From the NCBI RefSeq assembly GCF_032341995.1, contig NZ_CP135439.1, forward strand, positions 1,612,001-1,676,000: a stretch of 64,000 bases of DNA. The letters are read 5' to 3'. The notes beneath the pieces are model-generated. The model had not been told where the DNA came from. It worked only from the letters and a program-made list of their open reading frames with translations, and searched no databases. Position numbers and translations under genes: made by a program. This DNA is from Domibacillus sp. DTU_2020_1001157_1_SI_ALB_TIR_016. GTDB lineage: Bacteria; Bacillota; Bacilli; Bacillales; Domibacillaceae. Shown here piece by piece: positions 43,142 through 51,752 of the stretch (position 1 is the stretch's first letter; each line of letters begins with the position of its first letter).

Positions 43142-43314
43142 AAAGCCTCCATAGAAAGGAAGCTTCAGGCTGTTGACAAACGCCTGCTTTCGGCGTTACT
43201 TGCCGTCTACGAATGCTCATGACCCCGAAAAGGTCACTCCGCTTCCCAGCCGGCGGCGTTCCTGGAAAGACAAGCGTTTTCAATCAGCCTGCTTTCTTAC
43301 TTTGTCTACACACT
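43142..43314 (+). mobile_element. Terminator-nested element, copy C
   Basis: Element at 43166-43314 (149 bp), plus orientation, after a hairpin-like AAGCCTCCATAGAAAGGAAGCTT (about 43143-43165). The partner copy AAGCCTCTATAGAAAGGAGACTT is found at 43705-43727, because a further insertion has split the right junction. The left end reads TGTTGACAAA, the right end TTTGTCTACA. Confidence 0.7.
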
Positions 43315-43701
43315 GAAGCCTGCCGGACTTCGCGCCCCTTAGGGCAGTGCGGGAGCCCCTCGGCTGCGCCTGCGGGGTCTCCCGACTCACTGTACTTCCC
43401 GCAGGAGTCTTCGTCCGGCAGGCTTCACTAAGTGGTGTTGAAGATCCATAAGCAAAGAACGAATAGAAATTTCCCTTTTTTAAACAGAAAGATACAACCT
43501 TATTCGCTCTATACCATCTTGTCGCAAGCCACTTGGCGGCGGGAGGGCGGCGCAGACTCCTATGGGACTAGCGGGCAGCTGAGACCAATGAAGCCGCCAG
43601 GCGAAGTCGGGCTCAGCGCCTGCCCCATGGAAAGCGGAGCTGCCTGGACGCCGCCGATTATCCCATTCATGTGCACGGTCATCCATATAATTTTCTAAAG
43701 T
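43315..43701. repeat. Composite repeat insertion
   Basis: Bounded by a 9-bp direct repeat CTGAAGCCT (43313-43321 and 43702-43710). The first part (43315-43430) is closed by a 14-bp perfect inverted repeat GAAGCCTGCCGGAC / GTCCGGCAGGCTTC. The second part (about 43535-43665) contains CGCAGACTCCTATGGGACTA and TGGAAAGCGGAGCTGCCTGG, typical of dispersed hairpin repeats of Bacillus genomes. No gene. Confidence 0.6.
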
Positions 43702-43759
43702 CTGAAGCCTCTATAGAAAGGAGACTTTTCGGGTTTTGGCTGCTGAGCCATTGACGATG

Positions 43760-45166
43760 TTACGTTTCATTTAAATAATAACGGATTTTCCGTTTGGAGA
43801 TACCGAGCCGATCAGCGGTCTGTGCCCGGCTTCCGGCCGTCTCCCGGAGCGTTTTTTGAATAAATGCCTCAGCCACTTTTTTTTCCATCCCTTTCATTTC
43901 CTGTATCAGTTCATCAAGCGAAATGGGCTCGTTTCCCACATATAAATGGGCTATGTAATCAGAAAACCGGCGCCATTCCTGGTCGAATGACGGCGCAGGT
44001 GCCGCAGCCAGTCTTTTCGGAGAAAGCTTTTTTGTCATTTTTTGAGGCAGCATCTCTGGCGTAACAAACGGCTCCTCTGGATAAAGCGCCGCCAAACGCT
44101 GCAGAAGATTCACCAGCTCGCGCATATTGCCGGGCCAGTTATACCGCATGCATATCTCCATCGCTTCGGGTGAAAAAGAAAAAGGGAGGCGTTGTTTTTG
44201 TTTGTATGCTTCTATAAGAAGCGGAATATCTGACTGCCGTTTACGCAGCGGAGGGATCACTAATTTCACAACGTCAAGCCTGTACAGCAAATCTTCCCGG
44301 AAAGCGCCATCTGCCACCGCTTGCTCTAAATTCGTATGGCTCGCGGCAATGATGCGGGCATTTGTACGCTTTGGTGCAGGGTCGCCGATTTTAAAAAATT
44401 CGCCTGTTTCCAGTACGCGCAGCAGCTTTACTTGCGTCGCAAGGGAGGCTTCAGCAATTTCATCTAAAAACAGCGTTCCGCTTCCCGCCGTCTCCACGTA
44501 TCCCGCCCGGTCGGAGGCGGCACCGGTAAAAGCGCCTTTTGTATGGCCAAACAATTCACTTTCAAGCAGCGACTCGGAAATGGCCCCGCAGTTCACACCG
44601 ATAAAAGGTGCCCCGTCCCGGCTGCCGGATTGATGCAAAAAGCGGGCCAGCACTTCTTTGCCGGTGCCGGTTTCCCCTTCAATTAAAACCGTAATCTGTT
44701 TGGCAGCGAGTTTAAAAGCCAGACGGTACAGATCATGCATGTCTGGACTTGTTCCTAAAAAAGCACCGGCGGCCAGTGCTGCCTGTATGTAATCTTCTTC
44801 CTCTTTTTGTGCCGTTAACTCATCAAGCAGCTCCTCTATCGCTTCAATATGTTCAAACGGTTTTTCCAAAAAATCTTCCGCGCCAAGCTGGATGGCTTCT
44901 ACTGCCATCCTGACAGTGCTGTAGCCCGTCATAATAACTGCTTTGCAGCGAGGTGCTTTTCTTTTAAGTTCTTTTAAAAGCTCAAGGCCGTTCCGGTCGG
45001 GCAGCCGTACATCTAAAAAAGCCACATCAAATTGGTCAAGGCGGGAAAGCCGGTCAAAAGCAGCGCCGCTTCCTGCATACGTCACCTCCATTCCTTTCAT
45101 TTGAAAAAGCCTCGTTAGAAAACGGCCGATTTCCTGCTCATCATCGACAATCAAAATATGAGCCAT
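43760..45166 (-). CDS. NtrC-family sigma-54-dependent response regulator
   Basis: 468 residues. The receiver domain (1-120) has the phosphorylation site Asp52 in FLDVRLPDR. The AAA+ domain (about 145-370) has GETGTGKE, the sigma-54 contact loop ELFGHTKGAFTGA and FLDEIAEAS, and ends NWPGNMREL. The C-terminus has a Fis-type helix-turn-helix TADRLGISKRKIRYYL. It should activate sigma-54 promoters when phosphorylated by the kinase encoded just upstream (5-bp gap). The -24/-12 promoter of the zinc alcohol dehydrogenase is the obvious target. Confidence 0.95.
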   Translation of the reverse strand: MAHILIVDDEQEIGRFLTRLFQMKGMEVTYAGSGAAFDRLSRLDQFDVAFLDVRLPDRNGLELLKELKRKAPRCKAVIMTGYSTVRMAVEAIQLGAEDFLEKPFEHIEAIEELLDELTAQKEEEDYIQAALAAGAFLGTSPDMHDLYRLAFKLAAKQITVLIEGETGTGKEVLARFLHQSGSRDGAPFIGVNCGAISESLLESELFGHTKGAFTGAASDRAGYVETAGSGTLFLDEIAEASLATQVKLLRVLETGEFFKIGDPAPKRTNARIIAASHTNLEQAVADGAFREDLLYRLDVVKLVIPPLRKRQSDIPLLIEAYKQKQRLPFSFSPEAMEICMRYNWPGNMRELVNLLQRLAALYPEEPFVTPEMLPQKMTKKLSPKRLAAAPAPSFDQEWRRFSDYIAHLYVGNEPISLDELIQEMKGMEKKVAEAFIQKTLRETAGSRAQTADRLGISKRKIRYYLNET

Positions 45167-45171
45167 GCTGT

Positions 45172-46767
45172 TTACCTCCCCTTTCTTCTTGGAATGGCCA
45201 GGGTAAATGTGCTGCCTTCATGCAGCCTGCTTGTTACTGTTAATGTTCCGCCGTGTGATTCAGCAATACCAAGGCTTACCGATAACCCGAGCCCGGTTCC
45301 TTGATGGGCGGATTTAGTGGTGAAAAACGGGTGAAAAATATCATCCAGTTTTTGGGGCGGGATGCCACAGCCATTGTCTGCCACCCGCATATAAACGGAG
45401 TGCTCATCGGACTCAGTCCAGGCAGACACTTGTTTTGCCGTTTCTTTTTCTAAACAGGCGTCCTTCGCGTTTAGGAGCAGATTAACGGCGATTTGGCTGA
45501 GCTGCTGAATGCTTCCGTCAATAAGAGGCAGATCTTCATCCAGCTCAACCGTTAATTCAATCCGCTGCTTTTCCATTTGCCGGCCGGTCAGGCGCAATGC
45601 TTCATACAGGGCATCGTTTAAGGAGCAGGGAATGAAAGAAGCGGATTCCTGGCGGGAAAAAGCAAGAAGGCTGCGGATAATCGCCCGGCACCGTTTTCCG
45701 CATTCCTCAATGTCTGTAAGAAGCGGCTTTGTTTCACTGGTGGAAAGCCGAAGTAAAAGCTGGGTATTGCCAATAATCGCGGTTAACGGATTGTTTAATT
45801 CATGGGCTACGCCCGCCGCCATTTCGCCGATTGCCGCCAGCTGGCCGGAATGAATAATTTGCGCCTGCATCAGCTGTTTTTCTGTAATGTTTTTTAAATA
45901 CACAATCACACCATCTATTTGTCCATCATCAAGCAGCGGATAAAGGGCACATTCAAACATCTGGCTTCCAATCGATACTTCCTCCATATGAGGTTTTACT
46001 TCCTGAACGGTTTGTTCAAAAAGCTCCGCTGCTAAAAAAGCGAAGACGCTTTTGGCCTGGGGCCAGTTCGCAGCTGCACTGTCATTTTTCGTTAAAATGG
46101 TTCCGTTCAGGTCGGTTATGACAATAGAGTCCGCTACCGCGCGAAATGTCGATTCCCATCTGGACTTGCTGAGCAGCACCTCATGGTAAAGCCGGGCGTT
46201 TTCAATACAAACGGCGATTTGTCCGGATAAATGACTGAAAAAAGCCCGGTCTTCCTGGCAGAAAGCTGCCGGTTCGCGCGAGGCAAGCCCGATTACGCCG
46301 GTTATCACGCCGCGGCTTCTGAGCGGAAACAGCCAGACAGAGCGAAGCGAGAGCGCTTGAAACGCTTCACATTCAAAAAAGGAATCTGCACCACTCGGGA
46401 CATAAAGAACATCCTGCCCGGTTAAAAACACTTCTGAATAAAGCGAGCCATCAGCCGGAAAAGCCGTTCCTCCCGGCAAAAAAGCGGCTTGTTCCGGGTA
46501 TACATCAGCTATTCGAAGTGAGCCATCCTCCCAGACAGCCAGACTGAGCCGGTCAATCCGGTATACCTTCTCCAGCTTTTTCTGCGTATGCTTCAGCATC
46601 GTTTGAACGGACATCTCAACATTAAAGCTGCGCATCATCTCATTGATGACTTCAAGCTGGCTGTTTTTCTTTTGCAGCTCGTCAACGGTCCGCTTTAACT
46701 CTGTATAATAATTCCGTTTGGATGATTGGACGCCCGTCAGCAGCCGGATCATATCAGGCCGGTTCAT
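45172..46767 (-). CDS. Soluble sensor histidine kinase (GAF-PAS-HisKA)
   Basis: 531 residues with no membrane segment. An N-terminal coiled coil, a GAF domain (about 45-200) and a PAS domain (about 205-295) precede the HisKA domain with His322 in AAGVAHELNNPL. The ATPase domain has NLLLNAKDA, DNGCGIPP and GTGLGLSVS. As a cytoplasmic kinase it should sense a small internal ligand or redox state. Its ATG overlaps the iron dehydrogenase stop (ATGA) and has AAGGAGGGCCCTGTC, so the three genes form one operon. Confidence 0.95.
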   Translation of the reverse strand: MNRPDMIRLLTGVQSSKRNYYTELKRTVDELQKKNSQLEVINEMMRSFNVEMSVQTMLKHTQKKLEKVYRIDRLSLAVWEDGSLRIADVYPEQAAFLPGGTAFPADGSLYSEVFLTGQDVLYVPSGADSFFECEAFQALSLRSVWLFPLRSRGVITGVIGLASREPAAFCQEDRAFFSHLSGQIAVCIENARLYHEVLLSKSRWESTFRAVADSIVITDLNGTILTKNDSAAANWPQAKSVFAFLAAELFEQTVQEVKPHMEEVSIGSQMFECALYPLLDDGQIDGVIVYLKNITEKQLMQAQIIHSGQLAAIGEMAAGVAHELNNPLTAIIGNTQLLLRLSTSETKPLLTDIEECGKRCRAIIRSLLAFSRQESASFIPCSLNDALYEALRLTGRQMEKQRIELTVELDEDLPLIDGSIQQLSQIAVNLLLNAKDACLEKETAKQVSAWTESDEHSVYMRVADNGCGIPPQKLDDIFHPFFTTKSAHQGTGLGLSVSLGIAESHGGTLTVTSRLHEGSTFTLAIPRRKGR

Positions 46768-47918
46768 GACAGGGCCCTCCTTAACAGAGCGGCGACTTCC
46801 TCCGCTGAAATATCGCGTGGATTGGTAATCATGCAGGCGTCCGTCAGGGCAATTTCACTCATTTCTGCGATGGCTTCCTCTTCAAATCCCATCTCTGAAA
46901 GAGAAAGCGGAGCCCCGATATCAACGGCAAGCTTTCGAACGGACTGGATGGCCCTTTCGCCGGCGGCGATATCAGAAAGTCCGGTTACGTCTTCTCCCAT
47001 TAAAACGGCCATCTCCCGAAACTTTTTCGGGCAGGCAATTAAATTAAATTCCATCACGTGCGGGAGCAGAACGGCGTTAATGTCACCATGCAAAAACGGA
47101 TAGCGGCCGCCGATCGTGTGGCTCATCGCATGGGCGGCTCCGAGGATAGCATTGGAAAAAGCAAGCCCTGCCTGGAGACTGGCCATCGCCATTTTTTCTT
47201 TTGCTTCTTTGCTGTATTTTGAAGCAACGGACGGGCGCAAATATTGAGACGCAAGAAACAGGGCATTTTTCGCCTGCACATCTGTCATGGGAGTAGCCGC
47301 CATACTCACATAAGATTCAATCGCATGCGTAATCACATCAAGGCCCGTGGTTGCGGTCAGGCGCGCACTTTTGGTGGCCAGAACATCCGGATCGATCAGG
47401 GCAATATCAGGAACGAGCGACTTCGAGACAATCGTCATTTTTTTCTGGCGTTCACTGTCCACAATGACGGAAAACTGGGAGACTTCTGATCCGGAACCCG
47501 CCGTTGTCGGTATCATTACAAGCGGGGGAAGAGGATGCAGGATGCGGTCCACTCCTTCGTAATCTCGAATATGCCCTCCGTTTGTTACAAGAGCGGCGGC
47601 TGCTTTTCCCACATCAATCGGACTTCCGCCGCCTACGCACATAATGGCATCACACCCATGCTCTTTATAAACACGGGCACAGGCAGCCGCTTCGGCATCG
47701 GTTGGATTTACAGATACATCATCAAATAAAACAGCTGCAAGTCCTGCATTGCGGCAGCTCGCTATTACAGGCTCTGCCCAGCCGGCATCTACAACGCCGC
47801 GGTCTGTTACGACAAGAACGTGACGGGCACCAAGCCGCTGGCAGCTTTCACCTGCCTGTGAAATGGATCCGCTTCCAAAAATCACTTCGGGCATCACAAA
47901 TTTGTACATGCAGTTCAC
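46764..47918 (-). CDS. Iron-containing alcohol dehydrogenase
   Basis: 384 residues from GTG 47918 (GGAAAG eight bases upstream); ATG 47909 is an alternative and the longer frame to 48053 is not. The family III motif set is present: VGGGSPIDVGKAAAA for NAD, TTAGSGSEVSQFSV, and metal histidines in DVITHAIESYVS, GAAHAMSHTIGG and LHGDINAVLLPHV. It oxidises or reduces short alcohols or aldehydes. First gene of an operon with the kinase and sigma-54 activator, suggesting that the sensor responds to its substrate or product. Confidence 0.9.
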   Translation of the reverse strand: MNCMYKFVMPEVIFGSGSISQAGESCQRLGARHVLVVTDRGVVDAGWAEPVIASCRNAGLAAVLFDDVSVNPTDAEAAACARVYKEHGCDAIMCVGGGSPIDVGKAAAALVTNGGHIRDYEGVDRILHPLPPLVMIPTTAGSGSEVSQFSVIVDSERQKKMTIVSKSLVPDIALIDPDVLATKSARLTATTGLDVITHAIESYVSMAATPMTDVQAKNALFLASQYLRPSVASKYSKEAKEKMAMASLQAGLAFSNAILGAAHAMSHTIGGRYPFLHGDINAVLLPHVMEFNLIACPKKFREMAVLMGEDVTGLSDIAAGERAIQSVRKLAVDIGAPLSLSEMGFEEEAIAEMSEIALTDACMITNPRDISAEEVAALLRRALS

Positions 47919-47936
47919 ATCCGTTTCTTTCCTTGT

Positions 47937-47965
47937 TTGTTCTATTGTAACACTCCTGCGTATAA
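47937..47965 (+). promoter_or_regulatory. Promoter candidate of the NRDE gene
   Basis: TTGTTC (47937-47942), about 18-bp spacer, TATAAT near 47961. It overlaps the promoter region of the divergent iron alcohol dehydrogenase operon. Confidence 0.4.
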
Positions 47966-47992
47966 TGAAGAAAAAGGAAATGAGGAAAGTGC

Positions 47993-48742
47993 ATGTGTTT
48001 AATTGCCATTGCTCATCAGGTGAACAGGGATAAACCACTGGTTGTAGCAGCAAACCGGGATGAGTTTTGGGGGCGGCCTGCCCTGCCTTCTCATTGGTGG
48101 GAAGAAGCGCCCATATTGGCCGGCCGTGATGTAGAAAGGGACGGGACCTGGATGGGAATTTCTAAAACCGGGCGCTTTTGCGCACTCACCAATTACCGCG
48201 ACCCGGGGGAAGACGGGGGCGAAAAGCGGTCACGCGGCCATATTGTCCGTTCGTTTCTAGAAAGCCATCTGGAAGCAGAGTTGTTTTTGAAAGAACTTGA
48301 CCGGGAAAGAAATCGTTATCCGGGTTTTAATGTGATTGCCGGTACGGCTGAAGCATTATGGGTGTACAGCAGCCGATCCGGAAGCCGTCCATTTCGGCTG
48401 CCTCCGGGGATTCATGCGATCAGCAATGCCTTTTTAAATACGCCGTGGCCGAAAACCGTAAGAATCAAGAAAAAAATGGCCCAATCAATGGACAGTAAAG
48501 AGAAGCTGTTTTCGATGCTGCAGGATGGAAGGGCAGCAGCAGACGAAGACCTTCCAAATACCGGCATATCTCTCGAGTGGGAACGGCTGCTGTCTTCTAT
48601 TTTTATTGAAAGTGCCCACTACGGCACACGCTGCTCTACCGTTCTTGAAGTAAACAGCTGTAAGAGAGCCGTTTGGACAGAACGGACCTTTACACCGGGG
48701 CAGCCATTTGAAGAACGAACCTTTACATTTGATTTTTTCTAA
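47993..48742 (+). CDS. NRDE (TANGO2-like) family protein
   Basis: 249 residues. The family signature is MCLIAIAHQ at the start and AANRDEFWGRPA near residue 20, followed by GRDVERDGTWMGISKTGRF. The N-terminal cysteine resembles N-terminal nucleophile hydrolases once methionine is removed. TANGO2 relatives in eukaryotes affect haem or acyl-CoA handling, but the bacterial role is unknown. ATG 47993 follows AATGAGGAAAGTGC. Confidence 0.85.
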   Translation: MCLIAIAHQVNRDKPLVVAANRDEFWGRPALPSHWWEEAPILAGRDVERDGTWMGISKTGRFCALTNYRDPGEDGGEKRSRGHIVRSFLESHLEAELFLKELDRERNRYPGFNVIAGTAEALWVYSSRSGSRPFRLPPGIHAISNAFLNTPWPKTVRIKKKMAQSMDSKEKLFSMLQDGRAAADEDLPNTGISLEWERLLSSIFIESAHYGTRCSTVLEVNSCKRAVWTERTFTPGQPFEERTFTFDFF

Positions 48743-48782
48743 TAACAAAATGTGCAAAATTCAAATAGGAAGGACAAAAGAA

Positions 48783-50273
48783 ATGCCACTTAAAAGAAAC
48801 CATGATCCGAGAAAAAATGCCCAGCTTATTGACTCTTATTTTAAAAACGGTGTCCCGCTGTCAGAAGTTGTCCAGGAAACAGATGCGCTTTTTTTCGCTT
48901 CAGCGGCAGGGTGGAAGCCGATAGAAGAAAGAAGATCGTTGTTCGACCGGCTCAAACGGTTATGGACCAGAGGTGAAGAGCCGCTGAAGCTGCATCATAC
49001 GCTCGTTAATGAAACAGGCGCTTACCCGGACTGGAAACCGGTATTAGACCGGGAATACCAGGTGCTTGAAGAACGGGCCGTCCATACCGTTTACGTAAAG
49101 CCGGGAGAAGACATTCAAGCAGCGCTTGCCGGAGGGGGCAAAACCGTTAAACTCTCAGAAGGCACATACATTGTGGATGAACTGCATGTGCCGTCCAACA
49201 CCATCGTCAAGGGAGCAGGAGCAGGCAAAACGATTTTAAAGCTGCGGGATACGGCGCCAAAAAGAAGCTTTGTGATCACAAATGAAAATCATGTCAAAGG
49301 CAACCATCACATATTAATAGAAGGCATGACGCTCGATTGGTCGCTTGAACGGCTGCATCCGGATGAAAAATCAGCAAGCGGCAATAACCGCTCAAGCTGT
49401 GTGACCTTTGCGAATGTAGCCTACGGCTGGATACGAAATTGTGATGCCATCAATCCTGGCCTTCACTGCTATGATGTGTCTTCAACGTTATATGATTATT
49501 CAGGGGACGGACACCGTGCCCGGGGCGGCAGCCGTTTTGTCTGGATTGACGGATGTACGGGTTCTGGCTTTGGGGATGACGGGGTTACGACACACCATAG
49601 TGACTATATTTTAATCTCTAATTGCTTTATGTGTGACCCGTCGGGGCGAAGTCATAAAAAAGGCGTTTCCAATTCGAATGGCTTTGAAGTCGACGACGGC
49701 TCGCGCACCGTCTGGCTCGTGAATAATGTGTCGGCCCGCTGCTTTGGCGGTGTTGAAATTAAAGCCCATGAAACAAGTTCAGCAGCAGCGAATGTTCATA
49801 TTATCGGCCACCTGTCCGAGAACGATAACCGGTCATTTAATTTCCGGCATATCGGCCATCACACGGCAGAAGACCCGGATTCTAAAACAGCTCGCTTTAT
49901 CACTGCGACACGTATCGTTTCCATTCGGCCTGTTTACACAGAGCTGTATGCTGTATCAAAGCCGCGTGTTTTAACTGTGTCCGCTTACCATCATGTTGTG
50001 ATAAACGGGCTGCGTGCGATCGGTGATCCGGCTTATGATTATAAAAATCTGCCTGTCGCGGGTATTCAATATAAAGCAAAATATGTGTATATTCGGGATA
50101 TAGAAATGCGTGATTTTGCGACGGCCGGGGCTGCGCTGAAAGTTTTTGGCGGCGACAACAGAGCTGATTATGTAACGATAGAGAATGCCCGCTTTGCGAA
50201 TTGCGGAGCATGCCCGCTCTCGATTGCAGTAGATATGAAAAGTGCTTCGCCGAAAAACACGACAACCGCTTGA
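48783..50273 (+). CDS. Right-handed parallel beta-helix (pectate-lyase-like) protein
   Basis: 496 residues from ATG 48783 (AATAGGAAGGACAAAAGA upstream). The first ~110 residues are a polar region. From VKPGEDIQAALAGGGKTVKL a glycosyl-hydrolase-28/pectate-lyase beta-helix begins, with the usual FGDDGVTTHHSDYI rung, the asparagine-rich SNSNGFEVDDGSRTV turn, and repeated VxIENxxF ladders. No signal peptide is visible, which is odd for a polysaccharide-active enzyme. Substrate unknown; comparable proteins occur in phage tailspikes and spore surfaces. Confidence 0.75.
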   Translation: MPLKRNHDPRKNAQLIDSYFKNGVPLSEVVQETDALFFASAAGWKPIEERRSLFDRLKRLWTRGEEPLKLHHTLVNETGAYPDWKPVLDREYQVLEERAVHTVYVKPGEDIQAALAGGGKTVKLSEGTYIVDELHVPSNTIVKGAGAGKTILKLRDTAPKRSFVITNENHVKGNHHILIEGMTLDWSLERLHPDEKSASGNNRSSCVTFANVAYGWIRNCDAINPGLHCYDVSSTLYDYSGDGHRARGGSRFVWIDGCTGSGFGDDGVTTHHSDYILISNCFMCDPSGRSHKKGVSNSNGFEVDDGSRTVWLVNNVSARCFGGVEIKAHETSSAAANVHIIGHLSENDNRSFNFRHIGHHTAEDPDSKTARFITATRIVSIRPVYTELYAVSKPRVLTVSAYHHVVINGLRAIGDPAYDYKNLPVAGIQYKAKYVYIRDIEMRDFATAGAALKVFGGDNRADYVTIENARFANCGACPLSIAVDMKSASPKNTTTA

Positions 50274-50291
50274 AACGAGCGGTTGTTTTCT
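50262..50291 (+). terminator. Terminator of the beta-helix gene
   Basis: ACAACCGCT / AGCGGTTGT stem containing the stop codon in its loop, then TTTTC. Confidence 0.7.
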
Positions 50292-50363
50292 ATAATATAA
50301 GAATAGTATGAAAATATTATTTTATTAAAAAAATAATTCCTCTTAATTTTCCAAAAGAGAGGG

Positions 50364-50392
50364 TTGTATTCCACTCGAAAGACCGATATAAT
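50364..50392 (+). promoter_or_regulatory. Promoter of the threonine operon
   Basis: TTGTAT (50364-50369), 17-bp spacer, TATAAT (50387-50392), 60 bp before hom. No T-box or leader peptide of threonine codons is visible. Confidence 0.65.
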
Positions 50393-50451
50393 GTCTACTA
50401 TACAAAAACAAATGTACATCAGAAAAATACATAGTTGAGGTGACGTTAAGG

Positions 50452-51750
50452 ATGAAGGAGAATGTAAAGGTAGGATTACTCGGTCTTGGAACAGTCGGCA
50501 CAGGTGTTGTCAAGATGATTCAGGATCATCAGGAGCAGCTTGCTCACCGCGTTGGCTGCTCGGTTGAAGTAACAAAAGTATTGGTTAAAAACGTAGAGAA
50601 AAAACGTGAAGTAGAATTGCCAAAAGAGTCCCTCACACTTGATCCATATGAAGTGATTAACGATCCGAACGTAGATGTGATCGTGGAAGTAATGGGCGGC
50701 GTAGATGAAACGAGAAAATTGCTGCTTGATGCTTTTCATCAGAAAAAACACGTGGTCACTGCCAACAAAGACCTTGTCGCGCTGTACGGATCAGAGCTGA
50801 TGAAAGCAGCGGCTGAAAACGGCTGTGACTTTTACTACGAAGCAAGTGTAGCCGGCGGTATTCCAATTATCCGCGGTCTTGCAGACGGACTTGCTTCTGA
50901 TAAAATTAGAACGATGATGGGAATCGTGAACGGTACAACGAACTTTATCCTGACGAAAATGAACAAAGAAGGCATGTCTTATGAAGCCGCACTTCAAGAA
51001 GCACAGGATCTTGGCTTTGCAGAAGCAGATCCGACTTCTGACGTAGAAGGGCTGGATGCCGCACGTAAAATGGCCATTCTGGCACGCCTTGCTTTCTCAA
51101 TGGATATTGAACTTGAAGACGTAGCTGTGAGCGGCATCTCAAAAGTATCAGACAGCGATTTAAAGCACGGCCAGACACTGGGCTACACAATGAAACTTAT
51201 TGGATATGCAGATCAGCAAAACGGCGGAGCTGAAGTGAGCGTACAGCCAACGTTCCTATCAAATAATCACCCGCTCGCATCGGTAAATGATGAATATAAT
51301 GCCGTTTACGTATACGGAGATGCAGTCGGTGAAACGATGTTCTACGGACCAGGGGCCGGCGGACTTCCAACAGCAACATCAATCGTAAGTGACCTGGTTG
51401 CCGTTATTACCAACATGAGACTTGGTGTAAACGGAAAAAGCATTACAGTACCGCAATTTGAAAAGCAGCTGAAATCATCAGAAGAAAAGTTTGCGAAATA
51501 CTTTGTTCGTCTTCATGTACAGGATGAAGTGGGCGCGTTTTCTGAGCTTACAAAGCTGTTTTCAGCTAACGGCATCAGCTTCGAAAAAATTCTTCAGCTG
51601 CCGCTTGAAGAAGAAGGTGTAGCTGAAATCGTGATTGTGACACATAAAGCATCAGATGAAAGCTATCAAAAAATGCAAGAACAAATTAAAGATTTGGCGG
51701 TTGTTCGTTCAATTGAAAGTTTCTACCGCGTTGAAGGAGAAGGAGCATAA
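50452..51750 (+). CDS. hom: Homoserine dehydrogenase
   Basis: 432 residues from ATG 50452, with GAGGTGACGTTAAGG upstream (the GTG at 50440 lies in that site). NAD(P) motif [14 protein letters not shown], catalytic segment VTANKDLVA, substrate region [13 protein letters not shown], and a C-terminal ACT domain ([15 protein letters not shown]) for threonine feedback. It reduces aspartate semialdehyde to homoserine. First gene of hom-thrC-thrB. Confidence 0.95.
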   Translation: MKENVKVGLLGLGTVGTGVVKMIQDHQEQLAHRVGCSVEVTKVLVKNVEKKREVELPKESLTLDPYEVINDPNVDVIVEVMGGVDETRKLLLDAFHQKKHVVTANKDLVALYGSELMKAAAENGCDFYYEASVAGGIPIIRGLADGLASDKIRTMMGIVNGTTNFILTKMNKEGMSYEAALQEAQDLGFAEADPTSDVEGLDAARKMAILARLAFSMDIELEDVAVSGISKVSDSDLKHGQTLGYTMKLIGYADQQNGGAEVSVQPTFLSNNHPLASVNDEYNAVYVYGDAVGETMFYGPGAGGLPTATSIVSDLVAVITNMRLGVNGKSITVPQFEKQLKSSEEKFAKYFVRLHVQDEVGAFSELTKLFSANGISFEKILQLPLEEEGVAEIVIVTHKASDESYQKMQEQIKDLAVVRSIESFYRVEGEGA

Positions 51751-51752
51751 TC

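Noticed and set aside
43213..43698. Two plus-strand frames between DUF779 and the response regulator
   Set aside because: They lie wholly in repeat hairpins and have low-complexity Pro/Ser/Arg products; no ribosome-binding site.
50393..50451. T-box or threonine leader peptide before hom
   Set aside because: The leader is under 60 nt after the promoter and contains neither a T-box sequence nor threonine codon clusters.
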